DNA of 64,000 nucleotides, taken from positions 201,460-265,459 of the forward strand of contig MNCI01037935.1 in the NCBI GenBank assembly GCA_015680685.1, written 5' to 3'. The DNA is from Gnetum montanum (lineage: Eukaryota > Streptophyta > Gnetopsida > Gnetales > Gnetaceae). Positions 1 to 11,635 of this stretch are shown one piece after another. The translations under genes and the position numbers were made by a program. The notes beneath the pieces were generated by a model that was not told where the DNA came from, made no database searches, and worked only from the letters and a program-made list of their open reading frames with translations. How positions within the stretch are numbered: position 1 is the first letter of the stretch; each line of letters starts with the position of its first letter.

Positions 1-283
1 GATAAGCAGCCGATTCCTTGGCTAGCCGTACACACCCGTGGATGCTCGTAGCCAAGTCGTACTTATCATACGTTCTAGCCTAACGATGAGCAGTCGATTC
101 CTTAACTAGCCATACACATTGGACTACTACTTGGATTACCAAGCGAGATCCTAGAATACGCTACTGGGTTACCAAGTAGCCAATGCTCGTAGTTAAGTCG
201 TACTCACACGTTGCGATGAGCAGCCGATTCCTTGATTAGCCGTACACATCCGTAGATGCTCGTAATCAAGTCGTACTCGTGCG
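1..283 (-). repeat. Array of three related hairpins in LTR U5
   Basis: Three tandem units each contain an 8-bp inverted repeat at the same place: CTTGGCTA (17-24) with TAGCCAAG (49-56); CTTAACTA (101-108) with TAGTTAAG (190-197); CTTGATTA (231-238) with TAATCAAG (263-270). The stems differ in sequence but all pair perfectly. The middle unit has an inner stem, CTACTTGG (127-134) with CCAAGTAG (172-179), extended by ATTGG (118-122) with CCAAT (180-184). Unit 1 also has an outer GATAAG (1-6) and CTTATC (62-67) pair. The array lies downstream of the polyadenylation signal in transcript orientation, so it should be in the U5 leader RNA. Confidence 0.85.
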
Positions 284-526
284 CACTAGGAAAGCAATAA
301 ATAACAATGCAATAAAACCATGTACTGCAAGGTTTATCCAATCAAGTTCATCTTTATTGCCGTATACAACTTGTGTTCAGGTTACAAAGTTGCTCGAATA
401 AAGAGCCGTTCACTCTAGGACTCCTACTGCGGGCACATGGGAAAATAATCTAACTCTGGAGTGATCAATCTGCCAAAGCTTCGCTACTTCTAGCCAGGAT
501 TGGGAAATGGAGGGAGTGCCACCTCT

Positions 527-562
527 TATTTATAGATATGGCGGCGGACCGCGATATCGCGG
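527..562 (-). promoter_or_regulatory. LTR promoter: TATA box with upstream palindrome
   Basis: TATAAATA lies on the minus strand at 534-527. Fourteen bases upstream is the perfect 14-bp palindrome CCGCGATATCGCGG (549-562). The same order and similar spacing recur in the other LTRs of the family. That this drives retrotransposon transcription is inferred from LTR architecture. Confidence 0.7.
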
Positions 563-589
563 CACTATGCATGTCGCGTCTCATCACCT

Positions 590-1990
590 ATGGAAGAAGA
601 AATCAAGGAACAAATAAAAGAAGATCCTTAATTAAAAAATATTTTAACCAATATTTCCTATGAGCCTCAATATCAACTTACTTCTAATGGTTTATTAATG
701 AAAGGAAAAAGAGTATGCATACCAAACGAAAATTGGAGACTAAGGTTGTTGTGTGAAGCACATGAAGTACCATATGCAAGACACCCAAGTTATATTAAGA
801 CCTATATGACAATTTTCAAATCTTATTTTTGGCCTAGAATGAAGAATGATGTGTCCTTATACATTAAGAATTGTCCAACATGCCAAAGAATAAAAACTAA
901 ATAGAGGAAACCTAATGGATTATTACAACACTTTGAAAGTCCCAACCTGGAAATGGAAAGATATCACTATGGATTTCATTGTGGGATTTCCAATAACTAA
1001 AAAGGGAAATGAATCAATTTTCATAGTGGTTGATCACTTATCAAAGATGGCACATTTTATAGCTTTGAAATCTACAAACATATTAGAAGAAGTAGCCCAA
1101 AAAATTCATATGTGAAGTATTTCGATTGCATGATTGTCCAAAATATATCACTTTAGATAAAGATCTCAAGTTCATATTTGAATTCTTGAAAAATTTCTTC
1201 AAAGAGCTTGGAACCCAATTGAAATTTAGCACAACTTATCACCCTAAGACTGATGGAGAAATTGAACATGTGAATAGAATATTAGAAGATATCCTATGAG
1301 GCTATGTTGGAAGATACCAAAAACATGGGAGAATTATTTACAATTGGTAAAATTTTCCTATAATAACAATTATTATGGTTCTATGCATCGAACACCATTC
1401 AAAGTAGTATATGGACATAATTGTCATACGTTATTAACCTAGGCAGATCCAACCTTAATAATGGAATGGAAGGAAGAAGATGTGAAAATCATGGAAAAAA
1501 TTTTCATAAGAGTAAAAAGAATTACAAGCTGCCCAAGATAAATATAAAGGATATGCAGATCAATATTGACTTCAAAAAGAATTTCAAGTAGGTGATCAAG
1601 TATTATTGAAAGTAAAACCTACCAAAAGTTTTCTTAAACTGGAAAGATATACTAAATTAACATCTAGATTTTGTGGACCTTTTGAAATTTTTGAAAGAAT
1701 TGGTAAAGTAACATATTGATTGAATCTTCAACAACCTTAAAAATTCATCCAATTTTTCATGTGAGTTTGCTAAAGAAATTTCATGAAAATAATATACCAT
1801 ATGTGTTAGATTGGAATACTTTGCCATTATGATCCAACACCAAATTTGAAGTTAAACCCATTACTATTAAGGACCAATGAACCAAGAAATTGCAAAATAA
1901 AACTATCAGCGAAGTACTTGTTCAATGGTCAAATTGTGATCAATAGACTTGGGAAAATAGGAAGTTTATTTTAAATACTTACTCTTAAAT
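590..1990 (+). pseudogene. Chromovirus pol 3' half: integrase with chromodomain (copy 1)
   Basis: Decayed Ty3-gypsy integrase, the enzyme that inserts element cDNA. The frame is open from 590, where the LTR interrupts it, and has one stop near 629. An HHCC zinc-binding region (about 770-890, with CPTC) is followed by the core. First Asp is in ITMDF (about 968). After a frameshift near 1115 come the second Asp (TLDKD, about 1155) and the Glu (DGEIEHVN, about 1255), so all three catalytic residues survive. The GPY/F-like segment runs to about 1800. About 1845-1975 is a chromodomain remnant (VLVQWSNCDQ, a stop, then TWEN), which places the element among chromoviruses. Several stops make it non-functional. 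Confidence 0.9.
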
Positions 1991-2160
1991 TTTTCAGCAT
2001 CATGATATTGAATGATAAATTATATTTATTATGGATGTAATAAATTATGTTTTATAATTTTTGATCTTTTATTTGTATAGATGATAATGAGGAAAATAAA
2101 GGAACTGAAGCTGAGGAGCATAACAATGAAGTAGAAGCTAAGCAGCTGGATTGAGAGGAA
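1991..2160 (+). other. AT-rich, possibly spliced segment and acidic tail after the chromodomain
   Basis: After the motif HHDIE and a stop there is an AT-rich stretch with GTAATAAATT near 2037 and a pyrimidine-rich TTTGTATAG ending near 2080. A short acidic reading frame (DDNEENKG...) follows and ends at a stop near 2156. The chromoviruses at 8.8 kb and 38.6 kb have the same arrangement. A small 3' intron joining an acidic C-terminal tail would explain it; splicing is inferred only from GT/AG placement. Confidence 0.4.
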
Positions 2161-2186
2161 GTGCTTCAGGATGAGTTAGATGCCTT

Positions 2187-2223
2187 GGGGGGGGTGGGGG
2201 GGAGGGGGGGGGAGCAGGTAGAT
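2187..2223 (+). promoter_or_regulatory. Polypurine tract, G-expanded
   Basis: A purine run of mostly G stands directly before the 3' LTR start TGTAACATCCC. It is the plus-strand priming site of the chromovirus. Sister copies have a shorter GGGGGGTAGA-like tract, so this one appears to have grown by slippage. Confidence 0.7.
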
Positions 2224-2730
2224 TGTAACATCCCATCCCTTATTAAGGGTGGAAAAATTGTAAACAATGTAATTAATCTTCAAATGAAGGGGCATGTCAT
2301 GATGAGGGGTTACAATTATTCATATATCCCTTGGGAAAGGGTTTGACCCATGCCATTTAAGGCTGGGGTTAGAGATCATGCTAAGCATGGACTTGCGAAG
2401 TTGGAAAAGGCAAGTAACGGGAGTTGGGTGAAGGGGGAAAAAAAGGAACTGATCACCCCTTTGGTAGGATAGCTTAACTATGGTGGCAATGTCAGATTAC
2501 CTCTAAGGCTTAAGTGGCATAGGAAGACAACCCAAAGGGCATTACAGTACTTTGTTCTATTAATAAAATATTTCCATTTTTTGTTTCATTCTTTAGTATT
2601 AATTATTTATTTACAAGTCAATTCATTTATTAAATATTTATAATTTTTTTAGTATATTATCTAAGGAAATGGTGAATGTAATAAATTAAGCATTCATATT
2701 TTTACGACAGCTGGGAATGGGATCTCATAG
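2224..2730 (+). mobile_element. 3' LTR of chromovirus copy 1
   Basis: Begins TGTAACATCCC right after the polypurine tract. It aligns in reverse complement with the LTRs at 8273-8763, 16228-16718 and 37998-38491, with the shared blocks in the same order. The 3' end near GGGATCTCA (2730) is set by similarity to those copies. No primer-binding site follows, which fits a 3' LTR. Confidence 0.8.
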
Positions 2731-3539
2731 TAGGACCCATGGAGAATCATGGACCACTACTAGATGTGCCTCATGTTAAAGATGATTATGTAAGCTAGAA
2801 AATATCTTGTAGTGATTTTCATGAAAGACTGAGTCTAGATCATGCATCTCACATCTACAGGAAGCCCATGAAAGTGTATCATGTTCAAGATAGATCTTAC
2901 CAACCAACAAGATTTTTTCATGGATATCATTAACTAAGGAAGATCTAATTATGCCTCACCAAGATTCATAAATTGTAAGATATGTTGGTATGACAAAGAT
3001 ACACTAGTCTAGATAACCCTTACCCATCTTGTAGTATTATTAGAATGTTAATTAATGAAGGTTATTTTTAAGTTATCCTATAAGGCTAATAATAATGACC
3101 TAAGTTGATCTTGTCTAGTTTGGAACTAAGTGTCCTAAGCACATAATCCTTGTAACTTGGCATTACTTACCTTACCTAAGACCTATGCATTGGCAAGCTT
3201 AAGAATTCAATCTAGTTATAAGATTGTCTTATCCCTACTTGACCAGTAAGAATCATTGCCATGAGATCCATAGGAAAACTAATACTTAGCGAGTGATGTT
3301 GCTATAATCTTCTTCTTAGTATCTTACAAGGGTATTCCCATGATTTGAAAAAACAAGCCTATATTGTACTTGCCAAATTATAATGTAAAAGCAATATATC
3401 CCTATCTAAGGTTCACTATCTAATTTATAATCATATCCAAGCTTTCTAGAGTCCTTAAGTCATCCATACATCAACCTAGTAATGCCATTTTTGATAAAAT
3501 AAGCTATTTTAGGCCTTTCAAACCTTGAAAATCTAGCTT
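2731..3539. other. No recognisable gene
   Basis: AT-rich sequence with stops in all frames. I saw no coding motif, tandem repeat or LTR terminus. It may be flank of copy 1 or the start of the leader of the next chromovirus copy. Confidence 0.4.
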
Positions 3540-5750
3540 ATTTTTTTAGACTTTAAAACCATATCCAATGCATAGTACTGATCAAGATGATTCCAACGGT
3601 ATAAATTTCATCTCAATAGGACTCATGGATGGAAGATATTATCATTTAAAGTTTTTTGTTATGTGTGCTTATAAAAAATTAATTAATTAATTATTAAATT
3701 ATTTAAAAAAAAGAAAGTCAAAATTTTAAGGTTGAAAATTAAACTTGAAATCTTCCCTTAGCAAATTGAACTCACACCTTGTCATTTGTCGAACCACCAT
3801 GTCAACCACTGTGGTAAGGTGGAATAAAATAATAATAATAAGTTAAAAAAAGGAAAAAAACCTTAATATCAAAATTTTAGGATTAAAAATTGAATCTACA
3901 AACTCATATTTTCCAAGCCTAATTCATGATTTGATAGCTACGAAGAAATTTTTTTTAATTTTTTAAAATGTATATGTTAATAGTTGAATTCTAATGTTTA
4001 GATTTTACTTATGTAATAAACAATAAATAAATTTATAAAACCAATCCGCATTAGTTCAAAATGGATGGTTGGAATGGTGTTACGTAGTCATGGGATATGA
4101 TACATGTTGATTCCAACCATCCATTTGATTTGATGTGAATTGGTTTATGGTTTTGCCCTTTGTAGCCTCGTACAAGGCTATGTAGCCCTACATTGGGCCA
4201 TGGTGGCCTGTTAAGGATTATGTAGCCCCTTAAAGGGTCACATACCCCTACATTTGGCCATGTAGTCTAGGCACAACCCTAGGAACTATTTCTCATCTAC
4301 TATGCTTACCCTACTAACATCATGTCACTTGTAATCCTGCCTCACTTCTCTATCACCACTAGAATATAAACCCTCTTACCCACACAAGCATGCTACAACC
4401 TAGCATCACTCACATGGACCTAATGCAACTTAGTGATCCTCTTGTAGTATAATGTCATCTATGTAGCCTTCTACCACACAAGAAACCTATTAGGGGGCCA
4501 TGCAGCCCAGGGTCAATCTGGACCTTATAATGCCCAGTTGTTGCTACGCCTAATTTAAGCTCTCTACTAATGCAATTGGCCTACTTACTGCCCTGCATCA
4601 TAATTGTTTTCACTCCTCAATTTCTCTACCATTACTACCTTTTTGTGCTTTTCTTACCACCATCATCATGTGTTATTTTCCCCTACCTCACCATCATGCA
4701 CTGCTCTTCACCTGTCATCAACTTTGTACAAACCCTCACTTTTCGTCCTCCAATGCCACCTTCCAAATTTTGCATCGCATTTTCACTATTCTTCACTAGT
4801 ACCATGCATGCTATTTTTTTTGCCATATGCACCTTCATTGTTGCCACCTAAAACTTGATCAAGAATTTTGGTAGTCCACGATATACATGGACATCATCAA
4901 CATCAAAAGAACCTACATCCCCTAGTAGCAAATGAGCTTTGGTGGTGCCGAAATAACCTACCTCTTTTGGCATGCCATGAACACTGCTAGCACTAGAAAA
5001 ACCTATCTTCTTTAGCATGCTATGGACATTTTTGGTGTTTGAAAACCTTGTTGCCACTGACATGCCATGGACATTGTCAACACCAAAAAACCTACTTCGT
5101 TTAGTAGCTTGTGGACATCATCAGTGTTGAAAAAACCTACCTCCTTTGGCATGCTGCAGACACCACTAATGTCAGAAATACCTACGTCCTTCAGTAGTTT
5201 TGGCCACCAAAAATTTTCTATCAATTGATGAAAAATTTTCTAACAATTGATGGAAATTATTAAAATCATCAAATATCATAAAATTTTAAATTGATGTTTA
5301 GGTTGAAAAATTTTAAATATTAGAAAGTGTTAAAATTTGACAATTAATTCACATTGACATTCTGGCAATGACTGAAGTAAAAATCTTATAATTAAGTGCA
5401 CTCATCCTACAATAGTATTGGAATGGGTGACCTCTCATTAATTCTCATTTTTTGTGCCTAAAGTTTTGGACTTTGGAAGCTATAGATTTTGATTTTGAAA
5501 GCATTTTTCAATGAACAAAGAGTTATTTCCAGCAAATTTTGCTCTTTCAAATGAAATGGTGAAGTTAGAGTAGTCCCACAGAGCTCTAAAAATTATTTTT
5601 TACTCCTTGTCCAACATGATGCCTCAAGATCCTCAAAGGCTCAATTTTAGCATAACTTAGACATACGATATTTGTTTCTAACATGTAAATAGTCATTTCT
5701 AATATTTTTTAGCCTTCTAAACTCAATGGTAAGGTTAGATTCATTATCTG
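3540..5750 (+). mobile_element. Leader (5' untranslated) region of a chromovirus copy (copy 4)
   Basis: Three blocks match the reverse complement of leaders in the minus-strand chromoviruses: about 3570-3660 (near 44.73-44.79 kb), the 45-bp repeat array at 4860-5215 (near 13.93-14.35 and 43.85-44.1 kb), and about 5400-5440 (near 13.71-13.75 kb). This implies a plus-strand copy. No gag or pol could be followed further right, so the copy is truncated or too decayed to read. Short ORFs within it are not credible genes. Confidence 0.6.
4860..5215 (-). repeat. Tandem repeat array, period about 44-45 bp
   Basis: About seven to eight diverged units, on the minus strand of the form AAGGAGGTAGGTTTTT followed by a variable part and TGTCCATGGCATG. 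The period is near 45, a multiple of three, so imperfect 15-residue repeats (MPKEVGFF... type) appear in short minus-strand ORFs. That coding look is probably incidental because the array lies in a retrotransposon leader. Confidence 0.8.
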
Positions 5751-8272
5751 GGTAACTAAAAATTGAATGATATGTTAAAATATGCCTTGAGAGGCTACAA
5801 ATTATATAATTAATTAATTCTAATAATTTAATTATTGGAACTAACCATTTAACCTCTTGGACCATCTTGGATCTTAGAATTAGATATTTAATATATGTCC
5901 ATAGATAGTCTTAGATTACTAACCTCTAGTGTGTCATTAGTTATATTACCAAAGTCAGTATTCTAAGGAGGGTAGAGAAGTCATTAAGAGTCTAGGTAAT
6001 GTACCTAGTTGTTACTAATCCAAAATTAGTTGGAGAATTAGTTGATGAACTTGAATGATCAAGAAGATGTATACCAATTCATCTTGCAATCAAATAATGT
6101 AGCAACAACAACATGAAGAATCATAATCTTATTTTGGCAAGGTGTATGATAACCATAAGGAAAAATAACCTAGAAGAAAATCCATGAACAAGAATAAAAG
6201 TCTTAGCTAGTGAAAAACAACATTTGCTATGTTCACCATGGACTTTGTATTGACATGAGTATTGATACCCACACATCTTAGCCTAGTTACAAGATGTGAA
6301 TATTGATGTCTTATGTCTATAAGAGGTCTTACCATGGGAATTTCTTTACCAATTTGAGCATAATTTGGAAAAATATGGGATACATAGGTATTATAAGAAG
6401 TTAAGTTTGAATTAGTATAAAGGTTTGAATAGAAATTAGAAGATATGATCTTTAAAATTCCAAAACTTGAAATCATGGTTAATAAAGAAGAGTTAAGATT
6501 TTAGATAAACCACATATCTTTGACATTGATATTTAAAATCCAATAAGAAAGACATGTATGTGTGGTTAACACATATTTAATTATCAAATAAACATGTTCA
6601 GATATTATACTTTGTTAAGTAGCCTATTAAATTAATCAAATTGAGGAAAGTTGGAAGAATAAGCTATTTCTACCCATATCAATATCAATCTAGTGTCATT
6701 CATCCTTTGTGAACACTTTAATGAGAAAGTTGGAAGTAGTGTTTTTCAATTCTTAAAATATGAATGTGTAAAGGAATCTTAAGAAGATGAAGTTAATTTG
6801 AAGAAGATTTTTTCCATCAATTAAACATGTAATTCCATGGATAGTGCATATTTTGCTTCAAATCTTCAATAAACGAGTCAAATCCTAGAATTAAAGAAAT
6901 GATGATATTGTTGAACAAAATTCATCAAGAATAATAGTTTGCTAATTACACTATCATGACTAATGAAGATGAGTTAAAAACATTCTTTATTAAGACCCTA
7001 GACTATATTTGGTACAATGTCCAATTATTCTAAGTTACCAAGTTACTAGAGTGAATTTCTAATGAAGAAGTTGAGAAGAAATAAGATGAAGCCCTACCAT
7101 CTTGAACAAGGCTATCCAATCATATATCCTTTATTATGGGATTACAACTACTTTCATTGATCCTTAAGATCAATTAAGATTAGGGAGTATCTTAATGTTA
7201 CTTTTATATATAATCTTATTATTTTCTTCATTATTTAATTTATATTTTAATTTGATAAGTAAAATATATAGGGTAATGCAAGTTGAAAATAAGAATTTGT
7301 TGTGCCTTCACTTGGGTAACCAAATATGAGTTAAAATTTGTGTGACCTTAGTTAGGATTTTTGATTGATGGTTGGTAGACCTTTAATTCACCTCTTTTCA
7401 TTATCTTAGAGAATGACATAAGTATTGATAAAATAAGATCTAATCCTTATATATATTCATATCAATTATATTTTGTTTGTAGAATAAGTAGGAGAATATT
7501 AGGATATTTAATCATACTTCAAAAGGAGAGATCAAAACATTGGAGCATTGAAGCATCAAAAGAAGTATTGGAGCTATAAAAAGATAGTGAGTGTGGACTT
7601 GCTGAGGATAAACAAAATCTAAGGGAAATAGATTATCATGTTCCCATTCTCGAATGGTATCACTGCATAATAAAGATGGTGTCTCTTTATAAAAATTCTT
7701 TTAATTATCATAATAGGACTAGAAAGGATAAATTGTAAAAGAGACTTAAATTGGCCATTTCACTAAATCAACTTTATTAAAGTGAACTATAGGCAAAATT
7801 AGAACTTTCTAGTGAGTTACTTTAGTTATAAAATGATGTGAAAAATATCAAGAAGGAAGATAACAATGATCAAGGTTGATTTATATAACTCTAAAAAGAA
7901 GATTAATATGATAAAATAACTTATTATTATTTAATGAATATCAATTTCCCAGCAATCTGTTACTAAGGGTCCTTACTAGTTAAATAGAGGTGGTCTTATA
8001 TGTAGCTTAGCTTTCTTATGCTCACTAGTGATTGCAAAATAGTTAAGGGTATGAAATAGCATTTTGTTGGGATTTGAGTATTCTATAAATGATAGGACTC
8101 AAATAGCAATGCAATGTCATAGAAGAATTTGCCTATGAATAACTAATCTTAAGTGATATACGAATGACTATTTAGTTACTTTCCTAAGCTGGAACTTGTA
8201 GTTTCAATCCTTAGACAGCTAAAAAAAGTTTAGCATTATTAAAAAATGGATGAGAGTTACTTGTTTTGATGT
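5751..8272. other. Unassigned decayed sequence
   Basis: AT-rich with no ORF above 90 codons and no domain motif recognised. Its position between a chromovirus leader and another element suggests remains of copy 4 gag/pol, but I could not align it convincingly. Confidence 0.35.
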
Positions 8273-8763
8273 TGTGATATCTCATTTTTGGATGTCGAAA
8301 AAATACAATTATTCATTATGTTAGTCCATCACATGCATGGAAATATAATGGGAATATAATCAATTGCTTGTATAACTTGGAAAATAATATTGAGGCATGG
8401 GATTGAGTAGGAAGGAAAAACTTTATTGATGTTTGGATGGTACACTATAACATCATTTAGGTTATCTTCCTATGACACTTAAGACCCTAGAGATAATCCA
8501 ACACTACCATCATGGTTAGGCTATCCAATCAAAGGGGTGATTAATCCCTTCTTTTCTTGCTTCACCTAGCTCTTGTCACTTGCTTGTTACTAGCTCTACA
8601 ACTCCATTTTGATACAACTTCTAAGCCCAACCTTAAATTCCATAGGTTAAACCCATTCCCAAGGAGTACCATGAATAGTTGCCTCATAACAAGGCATCCC
8701 TTCCTTTGAAGGTTAATTACATGATTATAGTATAATTTTACCCTAAACATGGAATGAAATGTT
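8273..8763 (-). mobile_element. 3' LTR of chromovirus copy 2
   Basis: About 491 bp, the same length as 16228-16718 and alignable throughout. On the minus strand it starts TATAACATTTC after a GGGGGGTAGA purine tract and ends ATATCACA. Confidence 0.85.
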
Positions 8764-8819
8764 ATAATCTACCCCCCTTGAACATCAAGGTTATCCTTAA
8801 GCACTTTCTCTACATCTAG

Positions 8820-10185
8820 CTATTTAGTAATTAATTCCTCATTGTGTTCCGTAGTTTCAAATCCATTATTATCTATAAAAAACATACTATAAATTACAAA
8901 ATATAATTTATTACCTAAGAATAGATGTGATTTATCATTCAATATCATGATGATCAAAAAGTTGAGGATAAGTATTGAGAACGCACTCCTCATTTTCCCA
9001 AGCTTGTTGATCACAATTTAACCATTCAATGAGTACTTTGCTGATGGTTTTATTTTGAAGCTTCTTGGTTCCATGATTCTTGATTTCAATTGGTTTGACC
9101 TTGAAGATAACATTGGATCTTTAGGGCAAAGTATTTCAATCTAGCACAGAAGGCACATTTTTTCATGGAACTTCTTTAGTAGGATTACATGGAAAACTAG
9201 ATGAATTCTTAAAGTTGATGGAAGATTTAATTGATATGCTACTTCACCAATTCTCTTTGATATTTCAAAGGGTCAACAATATCTTAGAGCTAACTTAGTA
9301 TATTTTCCTAATTTAAGAGAACTCCTAGTGGGTTTTACTTTCAATAATACTTGATCTCCACTTTGGAATTCCTTTTTAAGTTAATGTTGACCCACATATC
9401 CCTTATACTTGTCTTGGATAACTTGCAAATTTTGTTTAACTTTGGTAATAATATTTTTCATAATTTTCATTTCTTCTTCCTTCCACTCCATTCTTAACAT
9501 TGGATTTTCCCAAGTTAGTGATGTATGACAATTTTGTCCATATACAACTTCGAATGATATTTGATGTATGGATTCTCGATAATTATTATTCTAGGAAAAT
9601 TAGGCTAGATGCAAGTAATTCTCCCTTGTCTTTGGTATACTTCTAACATAGCTTTGTAAAATACCTTCTAGTATTCAGTTTACACATTCTATTTGGCCAT
9701 CTATCTCTCAATACTATAGTGTTCTAAATTTCAATTGGATCCCAATTTCCTTAAAGAAGTTTTGCCAAAATTTGGATAAGAACTTATGATCTCTATTTGA
9801 GATTATTGATTTTGGGCACTCATGTACTTGAAATATTTCTTGTACAAATTTTGAACTACCTCTTCAACTATGTTCATAGATTTCAAAGTTATAAAATGAG
9901 CAATCTTTGATTAGTGATCAACTACCACCAAGATTAAGTCATTTCTTTTCTTGGTTAGTGGTAATCCCACAATGAAATCCATGGTAACATCTTTTCATTT
10001 TCAAGTTAAAACTTTCAAAGATTGTAGTAATCCACTTGGTCTATTTTGTTTGACTTTTACTCTCTAGTAGGTTGGGTAATTTTTAATTTTGACATATCTA
10101 GAATGCCAAATGTTTTAAGTCTCTAATTTTATTTTGGTATACATGCCCTCTTTCCTTTCATTAATAGACCATTACAGAAGAGTTG
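8820..10185 (-). pseudogene. Integrase with C-terminal chromodomain, chromovirus copy 2
   Basis: Reading leftwards: remnants of the HHCC domain and core near 10.1-9.6 kb, broken by many stops, then the LLKV-like C-terminal segment near 9.35 kb. The chromodomain at about 9105-8950 is well preserved (VLIEWLNCDQQAWENEE, then TYPQLF). After HHDIE comes an AT-rich gap with GTAATAAATT and TTTTATAG, and a tail (DNNGFETTEHNEELITK) ending near 8820. The chromodomain is thought to guide integration to particular chromatin marks. Non-functional. Confidence 0.8.
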
Positions 10186-10289
10186 GTAACGAGGCTTAGA
10201 AAAAATATTGGTTAGGATCTTTTTGAAGTAAGGATCTTCTTTTATTTTTTCCTTAATTTCTTCTTCCATAGGGATTGTCACAACCACAT

Positions 10290-11630
10290 TCAACTAAGAG
10301 TGTCAGCCACTAAATTTTATTTTCTTAGAAAATATTTAATCTCAAAATCATATTCAGCCAATAATTCTACCCATGATCATATGGTATTCAAGATGAGTTG
10401 TCTCTGTAAGTATTATAGACTTTTATATCTATTTTTAGTACAAATATTTTTCCAAAGGGATAGTGTTTCCAAACTTGAAAAGAATGAAAAATTTTCAAAA
10501 ATTCTAAATCACGAGTTGAGTAATTTACCTCAGTTCCTCATAATTTATGAGATTCAAAACATACCACTTTATCTTCTTGTGAAAGAATGACACTAATTCC
10601 TACTCCACAGGTATCTATGGATACTTCAAATGGTATTTCTTCATTTGGAATTCTCATGATAGGTGTTGTTGTGAGTAGCATCTTTAATCTAAGAAAAGCT
10701 TTCTTGCATTTCTCATCAAATTTAAACATTTATTTTTCCTACTAAATATTAGTCAAGGGAACTACCAAAGTAGAATAACCTTTAATAAAACATTGGTTAA
10801 AACCTATTAAGCCCAAGAAACTATGAATTGTTGTAGCATCTTTTAGTTTTGGAAAATCTTAAACTACACTAACTTTAGCTAGGTCTACTTGTAGCCCTTG
10901 CTTACAACTATATGACCCATGTATGATACTTATGCTTTGAAGAGTTCACATTTTCTTAGTTTTACTTCTAATTTATTTTCCTTGAAGACTTACATTATAA
11001 ATTTTATATGTTTAACATGTTTTCTCTTGACTTAAAGTTAAAAAGTATGTCATTCATAAAAATGATAACAAGTTGATCAAGGTACTCTCAAAAGATATTA
11101 TTCATTAATGTCATGAATGTTTTAGGTGCATTGGTTAATCCAAATTGCATCCCACAAAATCATATAGTCCATACCTAGTTTTGAATGTAGTTTTGTCAAT
11201 GTCTTTTTCCTTAATTCTTATTTGGTAATAACTTGATTTTAAAATGATCTTTGGGAAATAGTTTTCTTCAGTAAGTTGATCAAATAGGTTAGCAATCCTA
11301 GTTAAGGGATAGGTATTTTTAATCATCACTTTATTTAGTACCTTGTAGTCAATGCATAATCTTAATGTACCATCTTTCTTTTAGGGAAATAAATTTAGTG
11401 CACCTTAAGGTGAGACACTAGGTCAAATCTTCTCATCTTCTAACAATTGATCTAATTTTACTTTTAATTCCATTAATTCTAAGGTGAAAAACCTACAAGG
11501 AACTTTTGAAATTATTTGTATATTGGAAAAGATATCAATGGCATGTTTAACAATCCTTTTTGGAGGTAATTCTCTTTTGTCACCAAACACTGAATCTTTA
11601 TATTCTTCAAGTCCTTTCGGAATATCAATG
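10290..11630 (-). pseudogene. Reverse transcriptase-RNase H, chromovirus copy 2
   Basis: About 11329-11135 encodes the RT segment [16 protein letters not shown]... with [15 protein letters not shown], where the catalytic Asp of the usual KIDLKSGYHQ is Ile. Near 11070 the YxDD box reads FMNDIL, so its first Asp is Asn. About 10729-10538 covers the RT to RNase H junction (FEVSIDTCGVGISVILSQE). Multiple stops and frameshifts. Confidence 0.85.
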
Positions 11631-11635
11631 TTAGA

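Larger units (their letters stand above)
1..586 (-). mobile_element. LTR of a TGATGAG-family (Athila/Tat-like) retrotransposon, cut by window edge
   Basis: Read on the minus strand it starts TGATGAG at 586 and runs through a palindrome, a TATA box, an R region and an AATAAAG polyadenylation signal into a hairpin-rich U5. The part 313-586 is nearly identical to 34775-35048 of the solo LTR, and its layout matches the LTRs at 30384, 52893 and 58888. The sequence right of 586 is chromovirus pol in an open frame, so 586 is the outer 5' edge of an element, or of a solo LTR, inserted into that pol. The other edge lies left of the window, so the target-site duplication (expected CCTAT, 587-591) cannot be checked. 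Confidence 0.85.

Noticed and set aside
1-283. CRISPR-like or tRNA-like repeat array
   Set aside because: Units are long, diverged and lie within an LTR; no spacers, and the stems do not form a cloverleaf with conserved tRNA boxes.
4570-4858. Overlapping plus-strand ORFs of 84-93 codons
   Set aside because: Two frames open at once in T/C-rich leader sequence, no motif, and low complexity (Phe/Ser/Tyr-rich).
2224-5750. LTR 2224-2730 serving as 5' LTR of chromovirus copy 4
   Set aside because: The distance to the leader blocks would fit, but no primer site follows the LTR and 2731-3480 does not match the start of the copy 2 leader.
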